DNA of 64,000 bases from Formosa sp030427735 (GCF_051200825.1 NZ_CP195158.1:744001-808000); one strand, 5' to 3'. Positions 17,995 to 26,023 are shown, counted from the first letter of the stretch. Numbers and translations: made by a program. The notes: generated by a model from the letters alone, not told the origin.

Positions 17995-18711
17995 ATGGGA
18001 CAAAAAACAAATCCAATCGGGAATCGCTTAGGAATTATCAGAGGATGGGAATCTAACTGGTATGGAGGAAACGATTATGGCGATAAATTAGCCGAAGACG
18101 ATAAGATCAGAAAGTACGTTCACGCACGTCTATCTAAAGCTAGTGTTTCTAGAGTAATTATCGAAAGAACTTTAAAGCTTGTAACCGTTACTATCACTAC
18201 TGCTAGACCTGGTATTATTATCGGTAAAGGTGGCCAAGAGGTAGACAAGTTAAAAGAAGAACTTAAGAAAATTACAGGTAAAGAAGTTCAAATAAATATA
18301 TTTGAAATTAAAAGACCAGAACTTGATGCATTTTTAGTAGCATCTAGTATTGCAAGACAAATCGAGAACAGAATCTCTTACCGTCGTGCAATCAAAATGG
18401 CTATCGCTGCTACAATGCGTATGAATGCAGAAGGAATTAAAGTTCAAATTAGTGGTCGTTTAAACGGTGCCGAAATGGCACGTAGCGAGCACTACAAAGA
18501 AGGACGTATTCCATTATCTACATTTAGAGCTGATATTGATTATGCTTTAGTTGAGGCACATACTACTTACGGTAGATTAGGTGTTAAAGTATGGATCATG
18601 AAAGGTGAAGTATATGGTAAAAGAGAGCTTTCTCCGCTTGTTGGATTGTCTAAGAAGCAAGGAAAAGGTGGAACACGAGGAGGTAATAGTAAACCACGTC
18701 GTAGAAAGTAA
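17995..18711 (+). CDS. rpsC: Small ribosomal subunit protein uS3
   Basis: 238 aa. MGQKTNPIGNRLGIIRGWESNW and the KH-domain motif RPGIIIGKGGQEVDKL are clear, with the C-terminal S3 domain GRLNGAEMARSE and a basic tail. It lies at the mRNA entry channel. 8 bp after rplV. Confidence 0.99.
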   Translation: MGQKTNPIGNRLGIIRGWESNWYGGNDYGDKLAEDDKIRKYVHARLSKASVSRVIIERTLKLVTVTITTARPGIIIGKGGQEVDKLKEELKKITGKEVQINIFEIKRPELDAFLVASSIARQIENRISYRRAIKMAIAATMRMNAEGIKVQISGRLNGAEMARSEHYKEGRIPLSTFRADIDYALVEAHTTYGRLGVKVWIMKGEVYGKRELSPLVGLSKKQGKGGTRGGNSKPRRRK

Positions 18712-18730
18712 TTTTTTAAAGTAAAGAAAA

Positions 18731-19150
18731 ATGTTACAGCCTAAAAGAACAAAATTTCGTAAACAACAAAAAGGACGTATGAAAGGGAACTCTCAAAGAG
18801 GTCACCAACTTTCTAACGGAACTTTTGGAATAAAATCGCTTGATTCGAATTTTTTAACATCGCGTCAAATAGAAGCAGCACGTATTGCCGCTACACGTTA
18901 CATGAAAAGAGAAGGACAACTTTGGATTAAAATATTTCCAGATAAGCCTATAACAAAGAAACCTCTTGAAGTACGTATGGGTAAAGGTAAAGGTGCCGTA
19001 GAATATTGGGCAGCTGTTGTAAAACCTGGTAGAGTACTTTTTGAAGTAGGAGGAGTGCCATTAGACATTGCTAAAGAAGCATTACGTTTAGCCGCACAAA
19101 AATTACCAGTTAAAACTAAGTTTGTTATCGCTAGAGATTACGAAGCATAA
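18731..19150 (+). CDS. rplP: Large ribosomal subunit protein uL16
   Basis: 139 aa. MLQPKRTKFRKQQKGRMKG and MGKGKGAVEYWAAVVKPGR are family signatures. It helps position tRNA near the A site. 19 bp after rpsC. Confidence 0.99.
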   Translation: MLQPKRTKFRKQQKGRMKGNSQRGHQLSNGTFGIKSLDSNFLTSRQIEAARIAATRYMKREGQLWIKIFPDKPITKKPLEVRMGKGKGAVEYWAAVVKPGRVLFEVGGVPLDIAKEALRLAAQKLPVKTKFVIARDYEA

Positions 19151-19163
19151 TTTATTTGATGTT

Positions 19164-19355
19164 ATGAAACAATCAGAAATTAAAGAATTATCTACAGCTG
19201 AGTTACAAGAGAAACTTGGTGAGACAAAAAAGAGTTATTCAGACCTGAAAATGGCACATGCAATATCTCCTTTAGAAAATCCAATTCAATTACGTAGCGT
19301 AAGACGCGATGTTGCTAGAATTGCGACCGAATTAACTAAAAGAGAATTACAATAA
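19164..19355 (+). CDS. rpmC: Large ribosomal subunit protein uL29
   Basis: 63 aa from the ATG at 19164 (MKQSEIKELSTAELQEKL). A longer reading from 19122 would overlap rplP by 29 bases and add 14 unconserved residues, so it is rejected. Two-helix protein next to uL23 at the tunnel exit. 13 bp after rplP and 12 bp before rpsQ. Confidence 0.97.
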   Translation: MKQSEIKELSTAELQEKLGETKKSYSDLKMAHAISPLENPIQLRSVRRDVARIATELTKRELQ

Positions 19356-19367
19356 TTCTGCTGAAAG

Positions 19368-19625
19368 ATGGAAAAAAGAAATTTAAGAAAAGAACGTATA
19401 GGAGTTGTTACTAGTAACAAAATGCAGAAATCTATTGTAGTTTCTGAAGTTAAAAAAGTAAAGCACCCTATGTATGGTAAGTTCGTGTTAAAAACAAAAA
19501 AATACGTTGCACACGACGAGACTAACGATTGTAACATTGGAGATACTGTTAAGATCATGGAAACACGACCTATGAGTAAATCTAAATGTTGGAGACTAGT
19601 TGAAATAATTGAAAGAGCGAAGTAA
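19368..19625 (+). CDS. rpsQ: Small ribosomal subunit protein uS17
   Basis: 85 aa. RKERIGVVTSNKMQKSIVV and the OB-fold stretch DTVKIMETRPMSKSKCWRLVE are diagnostic. Primary 16S rRNA binder. Its stop is 2 bp before rplN. Confidence 0.99.
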   Translation: MEKRNLRKERIGVVTSNKMQKSIVVSEVKKVKHPMYGKFVLKTKKYVAHDETNDCNIGDTVKIMETRPMSKSKCWRLVEIIERAK

Positions 19626-19627
19626 TT

Positions 19628-19996
19628 ATGGTACAACAAGAATCAAGATTAAAAGTTGCCGATAACACTGGAGCAAAAGAAGTATTAACAATACGTGTTC
19701 TGGGTGGTACTAAAAGAAGATACGCTTCTGTAGGAGACAAAATAGTTGTTTCTGTTAAAGATGCTACACCTAATGGTAACATTAAAAAAGGTGCTGTATC
19801 TACTGCAGTTGTAGTTCGTACTAGAAAAGAAGTAAGACGTCCAGACGGATCTTATATCAGATTCGACGACAATGCTTGTGTATTATTAAACCCAGCGGGC
19901 GAGATGAGAGGTACACGTGTATTTGGACCTGTTGCTAGAGAACTTCGTGATAAACAATTCATGAAAATTGTATCATTAGCACCTGAAGTGCTTTAA
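19628..19996 (+). CDS. rplN: Large ribosomal subunit protein uL14
   Basis: 122 aa, exactly family length. MVQQESRLKVADNTGAKEV and GTRVFGPVARELR are conserved. It forms an intersubunit bridge and is the site where the ribosome silencing factor RsfS docks; rsfS is in this window at 45705. Its TAA shares a base with an upstream ATG of rplX. Confidence 0.99.
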   Translation: MVQQESRLKVADNTGAKEVLTIRVLGGTKRRYASVGDKIVVSVKDATPNGNIKKGAVSTAVVVRTRKEVRRPDGSYIRFDDNACVLLNPAGEMRGTRVFGPVARELRDKQFMKIVSLAPEVL

Positions 19997-20007
19997 TGAC
20001 TTATAAG

Positions 20008-20319
20008 ATGACAAAGCTTAAAATAAAATCAGGAGATACTGTAAAAGTAATAGCCGGAGATCACAAAGGATCTGAAGGGAAAGTACTTAAAGTATTAATA
20101 GATAAGAACAAAGCGATTGTTGAGGGCGTAAACTTAGTGAAGAAACACACCAAGCCAAGTGCACAAAACCCTCAAGGAGGAATCGTAGAGAAAGAAGCTC
20201 CTATTCAAATCTCTAACTTGTCGTTGTTAACTGCTAAAGGCGAAACAACACGAGTAGGGTACAGAATGGAAGGCGATAAGAAAGTGAGATTTTCTAAAAA
20301 ATCTAATGAAGTAATATAG
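20008..20319 (+). CDS. rplX: Large ribosomal subunit protein uL24
   Basis: 103 aa from the ATG at 20008 (MTKLKIKSGDTVKVIAGDHKG, a KOW motif). An ATG at 19996 in the same frame overlaps the rplN stop by one base (TAATG) and would add MTYK; coupling could favour it, family alignment favours 20008. Assembly initiator of the 50S subunit. 2 bp before rplE. Confidence 0.97.
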   Translation: MTKLKIKSGDTVKVIAGDHKGSEGKVLKVLIDKNKAIVEGVNLVKKHTKPSAQNPQGGIVEKEAPIQISNLSLLTAKGETTRVGYRMEGDKKVRFSKKSNEVI

Positions 20320-20321
20320 TT

Positions 20322-20873
20322 ATGGCATATTCACCGAGACTTAAAGAAGAGTATAAAAGCAGAGTAATTGCAGCTCTTACAGACGAATTTGGATATAAAA
20401 ATGTAATGCAAGTACCTAAATTAGAGAAAATAGTAATCTCTAAAGGTGTTGGTGCTGCCGTTGCAGACAAAAAGTTAGTAGACTACGCAGTAGACGAATT
20501 AACAACTATATCTGGACAAAAAGCTATAGCAACAATTTCTAAAAAAGACGTTGCATCGTTCAAATTACGTAAAGGTATGCCAATTGGGGCAAAAGTTACT
20601 TTACGTGGCGAAAGAATGTATGAATTTTTAGACCGTTTAGTTACTTCTGCCTTACCACGTGTAAGAGATTTTAATGGAATTAAAGCTACAGGATTCGACG
20701 GAAGAGGTAATTATAACCTTGGTATTACAGAACAAATCATCTTCCCTGAAATTGATATCGATAAGGTAAATAAAATTACAGGAATGGATATTACTTTTGT
20801 AACATCTGCCGAAACTGATAAAGAAGCAAAATCATTATTAACAGAATTAGGTTTACCATTTCAAAAGAACTAA
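20322..20873 (+). CDS. rplE: Large ribosomal subunit protein uL5
   Basis: 183 aa. Motifs include MQVPKLEKIVISKGVG, KLRKGMPIGAKVTLRG, RVRDFNGI and the C-terminal EAKSLLTELGLPFQK. Binds 5S rRNA together with uL18 (rplR, 22189). 3 bp before rpsN. Confidence 0.99.
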   Translation: MAYSPRLKEEYKSRVIAALTDEFGYKNVMQVPKLEKIVISKGVGAAVADKKLVDYAVDELTTISGQKAIATISKKDVASFKLRKGMPIGAKVTLRGERMYEFLDRLVTSALPRVRDFNGIKATGFDGRGNYNLGITEQIIFPEIDIDKVNKITGMDITFVTSAETDKEAKSLLTELGLPFQKN

Positions 20874-20876
20874 GAT

Positions 20877-21146
20877 ATGGCTAAAGAATCAATGAAAGCC
20901 CGTGAGGTAAAAAGAGCAAAAACAGTAGCTAAATATGCAGAAAAACGCAAAGCTTTAAAAGAAGCTGGCGATTACGAAGCATTACAAAAGTTACCAAAAA
21001 ATGCTTCTCCTGTACGTATGCACAACAGATGTAAACTAACAGGACGTCCAAAAGGGTACATGCGTACATTTGGTATTTCTCGTGTATTATTCAGAGAAAT
21101 GGCAAATAACGGTCTTATTCCAGGTGTTAAAAAAGCAAGCTGGTAA
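20877..21146 (+). CDS. rpsN: Small ribosomal subunit protein uS14, zinc-free long form
   Basis: 89 aa. The long form lacking the CxxC...CxxC zinc ribbon: only one Cys remains in the RMHNRCKLTGRPKGYMRTFGISR core. The C-terminal FREMANNGLIPGVKKASW is typical. Zinc independence is seen in the sequence and agrees with the zinc-free L36 of the same cluster. Followed by a 70-bp spacer with a strong hairpin. Confidence 0.98.
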   Translation: MAKESMKAREVKRAKTVAKYAEKRKALKEAGDYEALQKLPKNASPVRMHNRCKLTGRPKGYMRTFGISRVLFREMANNGLIPGVKKASW

Positions 21147-21161
21147 AAAAATAATTATAAA

Positions 21162-21198
21162 TTGGTTTCAGGTTCGGGAGTAACATCCCGAAAACCAA
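21162..21198 (+). promoter_or_regulatory. Stem-loop between rpsN and rpsH (candidate r-protein control element)
   Basis: Perfect TTCGGGA / TCCCGAA stem (21173-21179, 21186-21192) with a 6-nt loop, extended below a CAGG bulge by TTGGTT / AACCAA (21162-21167, 21193-21198). No T tract follows, so it is not a typical terminator. It lies 19 bp before rpsH in a cluster where most gaps are under 20 bp. The bulged helix could be a protein-binding site, for example for S8, which represses the spc operon in E. coli; that is inference. Confidence 0.5.
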
Positions 21199-21216
21199 AA
21201 CCGCAAATTAATACAT

Positions 21217-21615
21217 ATGTATACAGATCCAATAGCGGATTATCTTACAAGAATTAGAAACGCAGTGCGTGCTAACCACAGAGTGGTAGAAATCCCTGCT
21301 TCTAATCTTAAAAAAGAAATCACAAAAATATTATTCGAGCAAGGATATATTTTAAGTTACAAATTCGACGATTCTACTGTACAAGGAACTATTAAAATAG
21401 CTCTTAAGTACAATAAAGAAACAAAAGAACCTGTAATTAAAAAGATTCAAAGAATCAGTAAACCTGGTTTACGTAAGTACGCAAGTTCATCAGAACTACC
21501 TAGAATTTTAAATGGTCTTGGTATTGCTATCGTTTCTACTTCTCACGGAGTAATGACAGGAAAGCAAGCACAAGCAGAAAATGTAGGTGGCGAAGTTTTA
21601 TGTTACGTTTACTAA
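21217..21615 (+). CDS. rpsH: Small ribosomal subunit protein uS8
   Basis: 132 aa. YTDPIADYLTRIRNA at the start and the C-terminal GIAIVSTSHGVMTGKQA...GGEVLCYVY are diagnostic. It is a key 16S rRNA central-domain binder and the known translational repressor of the spc operon in E. coli. Preceded by the bulged stem-loop at 21162-21198. Confidence 0.99.
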   Translation: MYTDPIADYLTRIRNAVRANHRVVEIPASNLKKEITKILFEQGYILSYKFDDSTVQGTIKIALKYNKETKEPVIKKIQRISKPGLRKYASSSELPRILNGLGIAIVSTSHGVMTGKQAQAENVGGEVLCYVY

Positions 21616-21632
21616 TTTAAAGACTATAAGAA

Positions 21633-22175
21633 ATGTCAAGAATAGGTAATAACCCAGTAGGGATTCCAGAAGGAGTTACAGTAGATGTTAAAGATAATGT
21701 TGTAACAGTAAAAGGAAAATTAGGAGAATTATCTCAAGAGTTTTCTAACGTTGCAATTAAAGTCGAAGACGGAAATGTTATAGTTGAACGTTCTTCTGAT
21801 AAGAAAGAAGAAAAATCTAAACACGGACTTTACAGAGCACTTATTAACAACATGATTGAAGGTGTATCTAAAGGTTGGACTAAAGAATTAGAATTAGTAG
21901 GTGTTGGATATAGAGCAAGTAATCAAGGACAAAAACTTGATATGGCATTAGGATTTTCTCATAATATTATTTTAGATATTGCTCCAGAAGTAAAAGTTGA
22001 AACAGTATCAGAGAAAGGTAAAAACCCTATAATTAAACTAACATCGCACGATAAGCAACTTGTAGGACAAGTAGCTGCTAAAATCCGTGATTTTAGAAGA
22101 CCAGAACCTTATAAAGGAAAAGGTATTAAGTTTGTAGGAGAAATATTAAGAAGAAAAGCAGGTAAATCAGCTTAA
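21633..22175 (+). CDS. rplF: Large ribosomal subunit protein uL6
   Basis: 180 aa. SRIGNNPVGIPEGVTV, GVGYRASNQG and the C-terminal RRPEPYKGKGIKFVGE...RKAGKSA are family signatures. 17 bp after rpsH and 13 bp before rplR. Confidence 0.99.
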   Translation: MSRIGNNPVGIPEGVTVDVKDNVVTVKGKLGELSQEFSNVAIKVEDGNVIVERSSDKKEEKSKHGLYRALINNMIEGVSKGWTKELELVGVGYRASNQGQKLDMALGFSHNIILDIAPEVKVETVSEKGKNPIIKLTSHDKQLVGQVAAKIRDFRRPEPYKGKGIKFVGEILRRKAGKSA

Positions 22176-22188
22176 TAATTTATAAGTT

Positions 22189-22545
22189 ATGGCGTTAACA
22201 AAAAACGAAAGACGATTAAGAATTAAAAGCAGAGTCCGTAAAATAGTTTCTGGTACAGAAGCTAGACCAAGATTATCTGTTTTTAGAAGTAATAAAGAAA
22301 TTTATGCTCAAATAGTAGATGATGTAACTGGTAAAACTATCAGCTCAGCATCTTCAAGAGATAAAGACATTAGTGCTGCAAAAGGAACTAAATCAGAAAT
22401 TGCCGCTTTAGTGGGGAAATCTGTGGCTGAAAAAGCTTTAAAAGCTGGTGTAGAAACTATTTCTTTTGATAGAGGTGGTTATTTATACCATGGTAGAGTA
22501 AAATCATTAGCAGAAGGAGCTAGAGAAGCAGGACTTAAATTCTAA
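22189..22545 (+). CDS. rplR: Large ribosomal subunit protein uL18
   Basis: 118 aa. Basic N-terminus RRLRIKSRVRKIVSGTEARP, RLSVFRSNKEIYAQIVDD and C-terminal FDRGGYLYHGRVKSLAEGAREAGL are typical. Binds 5S rRNA with uL5. 6 bp before rpsE. Confidence 0.99.
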   Translation: MALTKNERRLRIKSRVRKIVSGTEARPRLSVFRSNKEIYAQIVDDVTGKTISSASSRDKDISAAKGTKSEIAALVGKSVAEKALKAGVETISFDRGGYLYHGRVKSLAEGAREAGLKF

Positions 22546-22551
22546 GAAATT

Positions 22552-23076
22552 ATGTATCAAAAATACAAAAGCGCAGAGCTAGTAAAACCAAGTGGATTAG
22601 ATCTTAAAGATCGTTTAGTTGGTGTACAGAGAGTTACAAAAGTAACTAAAGGTGGTAGAGCATTTGGTTTCTCGGCAATCGTAGTGGTTGGAGACGAAGC
22701 AGGTGTAGTAGGTCACGGTTTAGGAAAATCTAAAGATGTTGCAAGTGCTATTGCAAAAGCAGTAGAAGATGCAAAGAAAAATTTAGTGCGTATTCCAATC
22801 GTAAAGCGTACATTGCCACACGAACAAAAAGGAAAATTTGGTGGAGCAAGAGTAAACATCATTCCTGCTGCTCCTGGTACAGGAGTTATCGCTGGTGGAG
22901 CTGTGAGAACAGTTTTAGAAGCCGTAGGAGTGCACGATGTATTATCTAAATCTCAAGGTTCATCAAACCCTCACAACGTTGTTAAAGCAACTTTTGATGC
23001 ATTATTACAATTAAGAAGTGCAGAATCGATTGCTCGTGAAAGAGGAATTTCATTAGAGAAAGTTTTCAAAGGTTAA
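22552..23076 (+). CDS. rpsE: Small ribosomal subunit protein uS5
   Basis: 174 aa. The dsRBD-like core VTKGGRAFGFSAIVVVGD and the C-terminal APGTGVIAGGAVRTVLEAVGV with SSNPHNVVKAT are present. Contributes to decoding accuracy and mRNA helicase activity. 6 bp after rplR and 11 bp before rpmD. Confidence 0.99.
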   Translation: MYQKYKSAELVKPSGLDLKDRLVGVQRVTKVTKGGRAFGFSAIVVVGDEAGVVGHGLGKSKDVASAIAKAVEDAKKNLVRIPIVKRTLPHEQKGKFGGARVNIIPAAPGTGVIAGGAVRTVLEAVGVHDVLSKSQGSSNPHNVVKATFDALLQLRSAESIARERGISLEKVFKG

Positions 23077-23087
23077 AAGCAAGAACG

Positions 23088-23270
23088 ATGGCAAAGATTA
23101 AAGTAACAAAAGTTAAAAGCGCAATAAATCGTACATTAAGACAAAAAAGAACTTTAGAGGCTTTAGGTCTTAAACGTATTGGGCAAGTTGTAGAGCACGA
23201 AGCTACACCAAATATTCTTGGTATGGTTGCTAAAGTAGAACACTTAGTTTCTGTTGAAGAAACTAAATAA
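23088..23270 (+). CDS. rpmD: Large ribosomal subunit protein uL30
   Basis: 60 aa. KIKVTKVKSAINRTLRQKRTLEALGLKR-type sequence with the C-terminal GMVAKVEHLVSVEE is diagnostic despite the short length. Between rpsE and rplO, its conserved place. Confidence 0.98.
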   Translation: MAKIKVTKVKSAINRTLRQKRTLEALGLKRIGQVVEHEATPNILGMVAKVEHLVSVEETK

Positions 23271-23282
23271 TAAAACTGAGAA

Positions 23283-23735
23283 ATGGATTTAAGTAATTTA
23301 AAACCTGCAGAAGGTTCAGTTAAAGGCCAAGGGAAAAGAGTAGGACGCGGACAAGGTTCTGGAAAAGGTGGTACCGCTACACGTGGTCACAAAGGAGCTA
23401 AATCTCGTTCTGGTTATTCTAAGAAAATCGGATTCGAAGGTGGACAAATGCCACTTCAAAGACGTGTTCCTAAATTTGGTTTTACTAACATTAACCGCGT
23501 AGAGTACCAAGGGGTAAACCTAGATACTTTACAACAATTGGTTGATGATAAGAAAATTAACGACACAGTAGATTTAGACACTTTAATAGCTACAGGTGTA
23601 ACTGGAAAGAACGATCTAGTTAAAATCTTAGGTAGAGGTGAACTAAAAGCAAAATTAAAAGTAACTGCTCACAAATTTACTGCTTCAGCAAAGGCTGCTA
23701 TAGAAGCGGCAGGAGGAGAAGCTGTAACTTTATAA
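23283..23735 (+). CDS. rplO: Large ribosomal subunit protein uL15
   Basis: 150 aa. The Gly-rich N-terminus (KRVGRGQGSGKGGTATRGHKG) and GFEGGQMPLQRRVPKFGFTN are conserved. Late-assembly 50S protein. 16 bp before secY, whose expression is linked to the ribosomal genes. Confidence 0.99.
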   Translation: MDLSNLKPAEGSVKGQGKRVGRGQGSGKGGTATRGHKGAKSRSGYSKKIGFEGGQMPLQRRVPKFGFTNINRVEYQGVNLDTLQQLVDDKKINDTVDLDTLIATGVTGKNDLVKILGRGELKAKLKVTAHKFTASAKAAIEAAGGEAVTL

Positions 23736-23751
23736 TCACACGTAATAGAGC

Positions 23752-25095
23752 ATGAAATTTATAGAAACGTTAAAGAATGTTTGGAAAATAGAAGAACTAA
23801 GAAATAGAATCATCTTAACAGTTGGTTTATTATTAGTTTATCGTTTTGGTGCACAAGTTGTTTTACCAGGTATAGATGCAGCACAATTAGAAGCCTTACA
23901 AGATAGTACAGATTCTGGACTATTAGGTTTATTAAATGCGTTTACTGGTGGGGCTTTTGCTAATGCATCAATATTTGCCTTAGGTATTATGCCTTATATT
24001 TCTGCTTCTATTGTAGTGCAGTTAATGGGAATTGCGATTCCTTACTTGCAAAAATTACAAAAAGAAGGTGCAAGTGGGCAGAAGAAAATTAATCAAATTA
24101 CACGTTGGTTAACTATAGCTATTTGTTTGGTTCAAGCACCAAGTTATTTAGCGAGTTTACCAACTTTAGGTATCCCACAAAGTGCCTTTTTATTAGGGCA
24201 AGGTGGATTGTTCTATTTTTCTTCTATCATCATTCTAGTAACTGGTTGTATCTTTGCTATGTGGTTAGGTGAAAAAATAACAGATAAGGGTATTGGTAAT
24301 GGTATTTCACTTTTAATTATGGTGGGTATTATTGCACGTTTGCCAGTATCGTTTTTTCAAAATGCAGCATCAAGATTAGAGGGTAATAACGTTATGTTAA
24401 TCCTTATAGAATTGGTGTTGTGGTTCGTAATCATATTCGCATCGATTATGCTTATTATGGCAGTTAGAAAAATTGCAGTACAATATGCAAGACGTACCGC
24501 TACTGGAGGCTATGAGAAAAACATTATGGGGTCTAGACAATACATTCCATTAAAACTTAACGCTTCTGGAGTAATGCCAATTATATTTGCTCAAGCTATT
24601 ATGTTTGTGCCAGGTCTTATTGGTCAGACGTCTTTTATGAAAGATTCTGCCGCTGGACAATGGTTACAATCTCAATTTTCTGATATATTCGGATTTTGGT
24701 ATAACTTGTTATTTGCCTTATTAATTATAGTATTTACCTACTTTTATACCGCTATTACTGTTCCTACGAACAAAATGGCAGACGATTTAAAACGTAGTGG
24801 TGGTTTCATCCCTGGTATTAGACCAGGATCTGAAACTTCGGAATACTTAGATAAAATCATGTCGCAAATAACATTACCGGGTTCTATTTTCTTAGCTATT
24901 ATTGCTGTGTTCCCAGCAGTTATTGTAAAGTTAATGAACGTACAATCGGGTTGGGCCTTATTTTTTGGTGGTACATCACTATTAATTTTGGTAGGAGTTG
25001 CAATCGACACGATGCAACAAGTAAACTCTTACTTGTTGAACAGACACTATGATGGCTTGATGAAAACTGGTAAAAATAGAAAAGCAGTCGCTTAA
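23752..25095 (+). CDS. secY: Preprotein translocase subunit SecY
   Basis: 447 aa with about ten membrane segments. The first helix (LLLVYRFGAQVVLPGID), the plug region with GLLGLLNAFTGGAFANASIFALGIMP-type sequence and the cytoplasmic loop with RRTATGGYEKNIMG and NASGVMPIIFAQ are conserved. Forms the export channel with SecE/SecG and receives nascent chains from SRP (ffh at 61137). Unlike many bacteria, no adk or map gene lies between secY and infA; the gap is 13 bp. Confidence 0.99.
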   Translation: MKFIETLKNVWKIEELRNRIILTVGLLLVYRFGAQVVLPGIDAAQLEALQDSTDSGLLGLLNAFTGGAFANASIFALGIMPYISASIVVQLMGIAIPYLQKLQKEGASGQKKINQITRWLTIAICLVQAPSYLASLPTLGIPQSAFLLGQGGLFYFSSIIILVTGCIFAMWLGEKITDKGIGNGISLLIMVGIIARLPVSFFQNAASRLEGNNVMLILIELVLWFVIIFASIMLIMAVRKIAVQYARRTATGGYEKNIMGSRQYIPLKLNASGVMPIIFAQAIMFVPGLIGQTSFMKDSAAGQWLQSQFSDIFGFWYNLLFALLIIVFTYFYTAITVPTNKMADDLKRSGGFIPGIRPGSETSEYLDKIMSQITLPGSIFLAIIAVFPAVIVKLMNVQSGWALFFGGTSLLILVGVAIDTMQQVNSYLLNRHYDGLMKTGKNRKAVA

Positions 25096-25108
25096 TTATT
25101 ATATTACA

Positions 25109-25324
25109 ATGGCAAAACAAGCAGCAATAGAACAAGACGGAACAATTATTGAAGCATTATCTAATGCTATGTTTCGTGTTGAGTTAGAAAATGGTCACAT
25201 TGTGACAGCACATATATCTGGTAAAATGCGTATGCATTACATTAAGTTATTACCAGGAGATAAAGTAAAATTAGAAATGAGTCCTTACGATTTAACTAAG
25301 GCCAGAATAACTTATAGATACTAA
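25109..25324 (+). CDS. infA: Translation initiation factor IF-1
   Basis: 71 aa, an S1-like OB fold: AKQAAIEQDGTIIEALSNAMF, NGHIVTAHISGKMRMHYIK and LLPGDKVKLEMSPYDLTKARI. Binds the A site during initiation. 4 bp before rpmJ. Confidence 0.99.
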   Translation: MAKQAAIEQDGTIIEALSNAMFRVELENGHIVTAHISGKMRMHYIKLLPGDKVKLEMSPYDLTKARITYRY

Positions 25325-25328
25325 TACG

Positions 25329-25445
25329 ATGAAAGTAAGAGCATCAGTTAAAAAAAGAAGTGCAGATTGTAAAATCGTGCGCAGAAAAGGTAGACTTTAC
25401 GTAATTAACAAAAAGAACCCTAGATTCAAACAAAGACAAGGTTAA
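25329..25445 (+). CDS. rpmJ: Large ribosomal subunit protein bL36, zinc-free type
   Basis: A 38-aa gene found by reading after infA: ATG at 25329, TAA at 25443-25445, starting MKVRASVKKRSADCKIVRR and ending in NPRFKQRQG. The zinc ribbon of the common form (Cys11, Cys14, Cys27, His33) is reduced to Cys14 alone: position 11 is Ser, 27 is Asn and 33 is Phe. It should therefore not bind zinc. 4 bp after infA; a 107-bp structured spacer follows. Confidence 0.97.
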   Translation: MKVRASVKKRSADCKIVRRKGRLYVINKKNPRFKQRQG

Positions 25446-25455
25446 AACTAGAAAA

Positions 25456-25550
25456 AAGTCATTAGTAATTAGACGTTAGATGAGAATCTGTTCGAAATAG
25501 AAATGTTTAGGATTCTAACAACTAAAAGCTAACAACTAAAAACTAAAAAA
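25456..25550 (+). repeat. Structured intergenic element, copy 1 (upstream of rpsM)
   Basis: About 95 bp alternating TTAG/CTAA-type motifs. The 5' side (CATTAGTAATTAGACGTTAG) can pair with the 3' side (CTAACAACTAA...). An inner GAATC / GATTC pair flanks a loop that contains TTTAG. It aligns over its whole length, at roughly 80-85% by eye, with the spacer before rpsK, including both pairing elements. It may be a duplicated leader or a REP-like palindromic element. Confidence 0.7.
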
Positions 25551-25552
25551 GT

Positions 25553-25927
25553 ATGGCAAGAATTGCAGGTGTAGACATACCAAAAAACAAAAGAGGAGTA
25601 ATCTCTTTAACTTATATCTACGGAGTAGGTAAAAGCAGAGCAAAAGATATCTTGGCAGCAGCTAAGGTTGACGAAAACACTAAAGTACAAGATTGGACAG
25701 ACGACCAAATTGGTAACATTCGTGAGGCTGTATCTTCTTATACTATTGAAGGTGAACTACGTTCTGAAACACAATTGAGCATTAAACGTTTAATGGATAT
25801 TGGTTGTTACAGAGGTATTCGTCACAGAGCTGGTCTTCCTTTAAGAGGGCAACGCACCAAGAACAACTCTAGAACAAGAAAAGGTAGAAGAAAAACTGTT
25901 GCTAACAAGAAAAAAGCAACTAAATAA
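25553..25927 (+). CDS. rpsM: Small ribosomal subunit protein uS13
   Basis: 124 aa. ARIAGVDIPKNKRGVISLTYIYGVG with its helix-two-turn-helix and RGIRHRAGLPLRGQRTKNNSRTRKG are diagnostic. The C-terminal tail contacts the P-site tRNA. Flanked on both sides by copies of the same structured spacer. Confidence 0.99.
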   Translation: MARIAGVDIPKNKRGVISLTYIYGVGKSRAKDILAAAKVDENTKVQDWTDDQIGNIREAVSSYTIEGELRSETQLSIKRLMDIGCYRGIRHRAGLPLRGQRTKNNSRTRKGRRKTVANKKKATK

Positions 25928-25929
25928 TT

Positions 25930-26020
25930 AAGTCATTAGTATTTAGCTGTTAGATGAATCTGTTTGAAATTGAAAAGTTTAGGATTCTATCACTAACAAC
26001 TAACAACTAGAAACTAAAAG
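25930..26020 (+). repeat. Structured intergenic element, copy 2 (upstream of rpsK)
   Basis: About 91 bp, homologous to 25456-25550: AAGTCATTAGTA at the 5' end, GTTAGATG, AATCTGTT/TTGAAAT, GTTTAGGATTCTA, and CTAACAACTA near the 3' end. The inner GAATC / GATTC and outer TTAG / CTAA pairings are both kept while the loop sequence differs, which suggests that the structure matters. Confidence 0.7.
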
Positions 26021-26023
26021 AAT

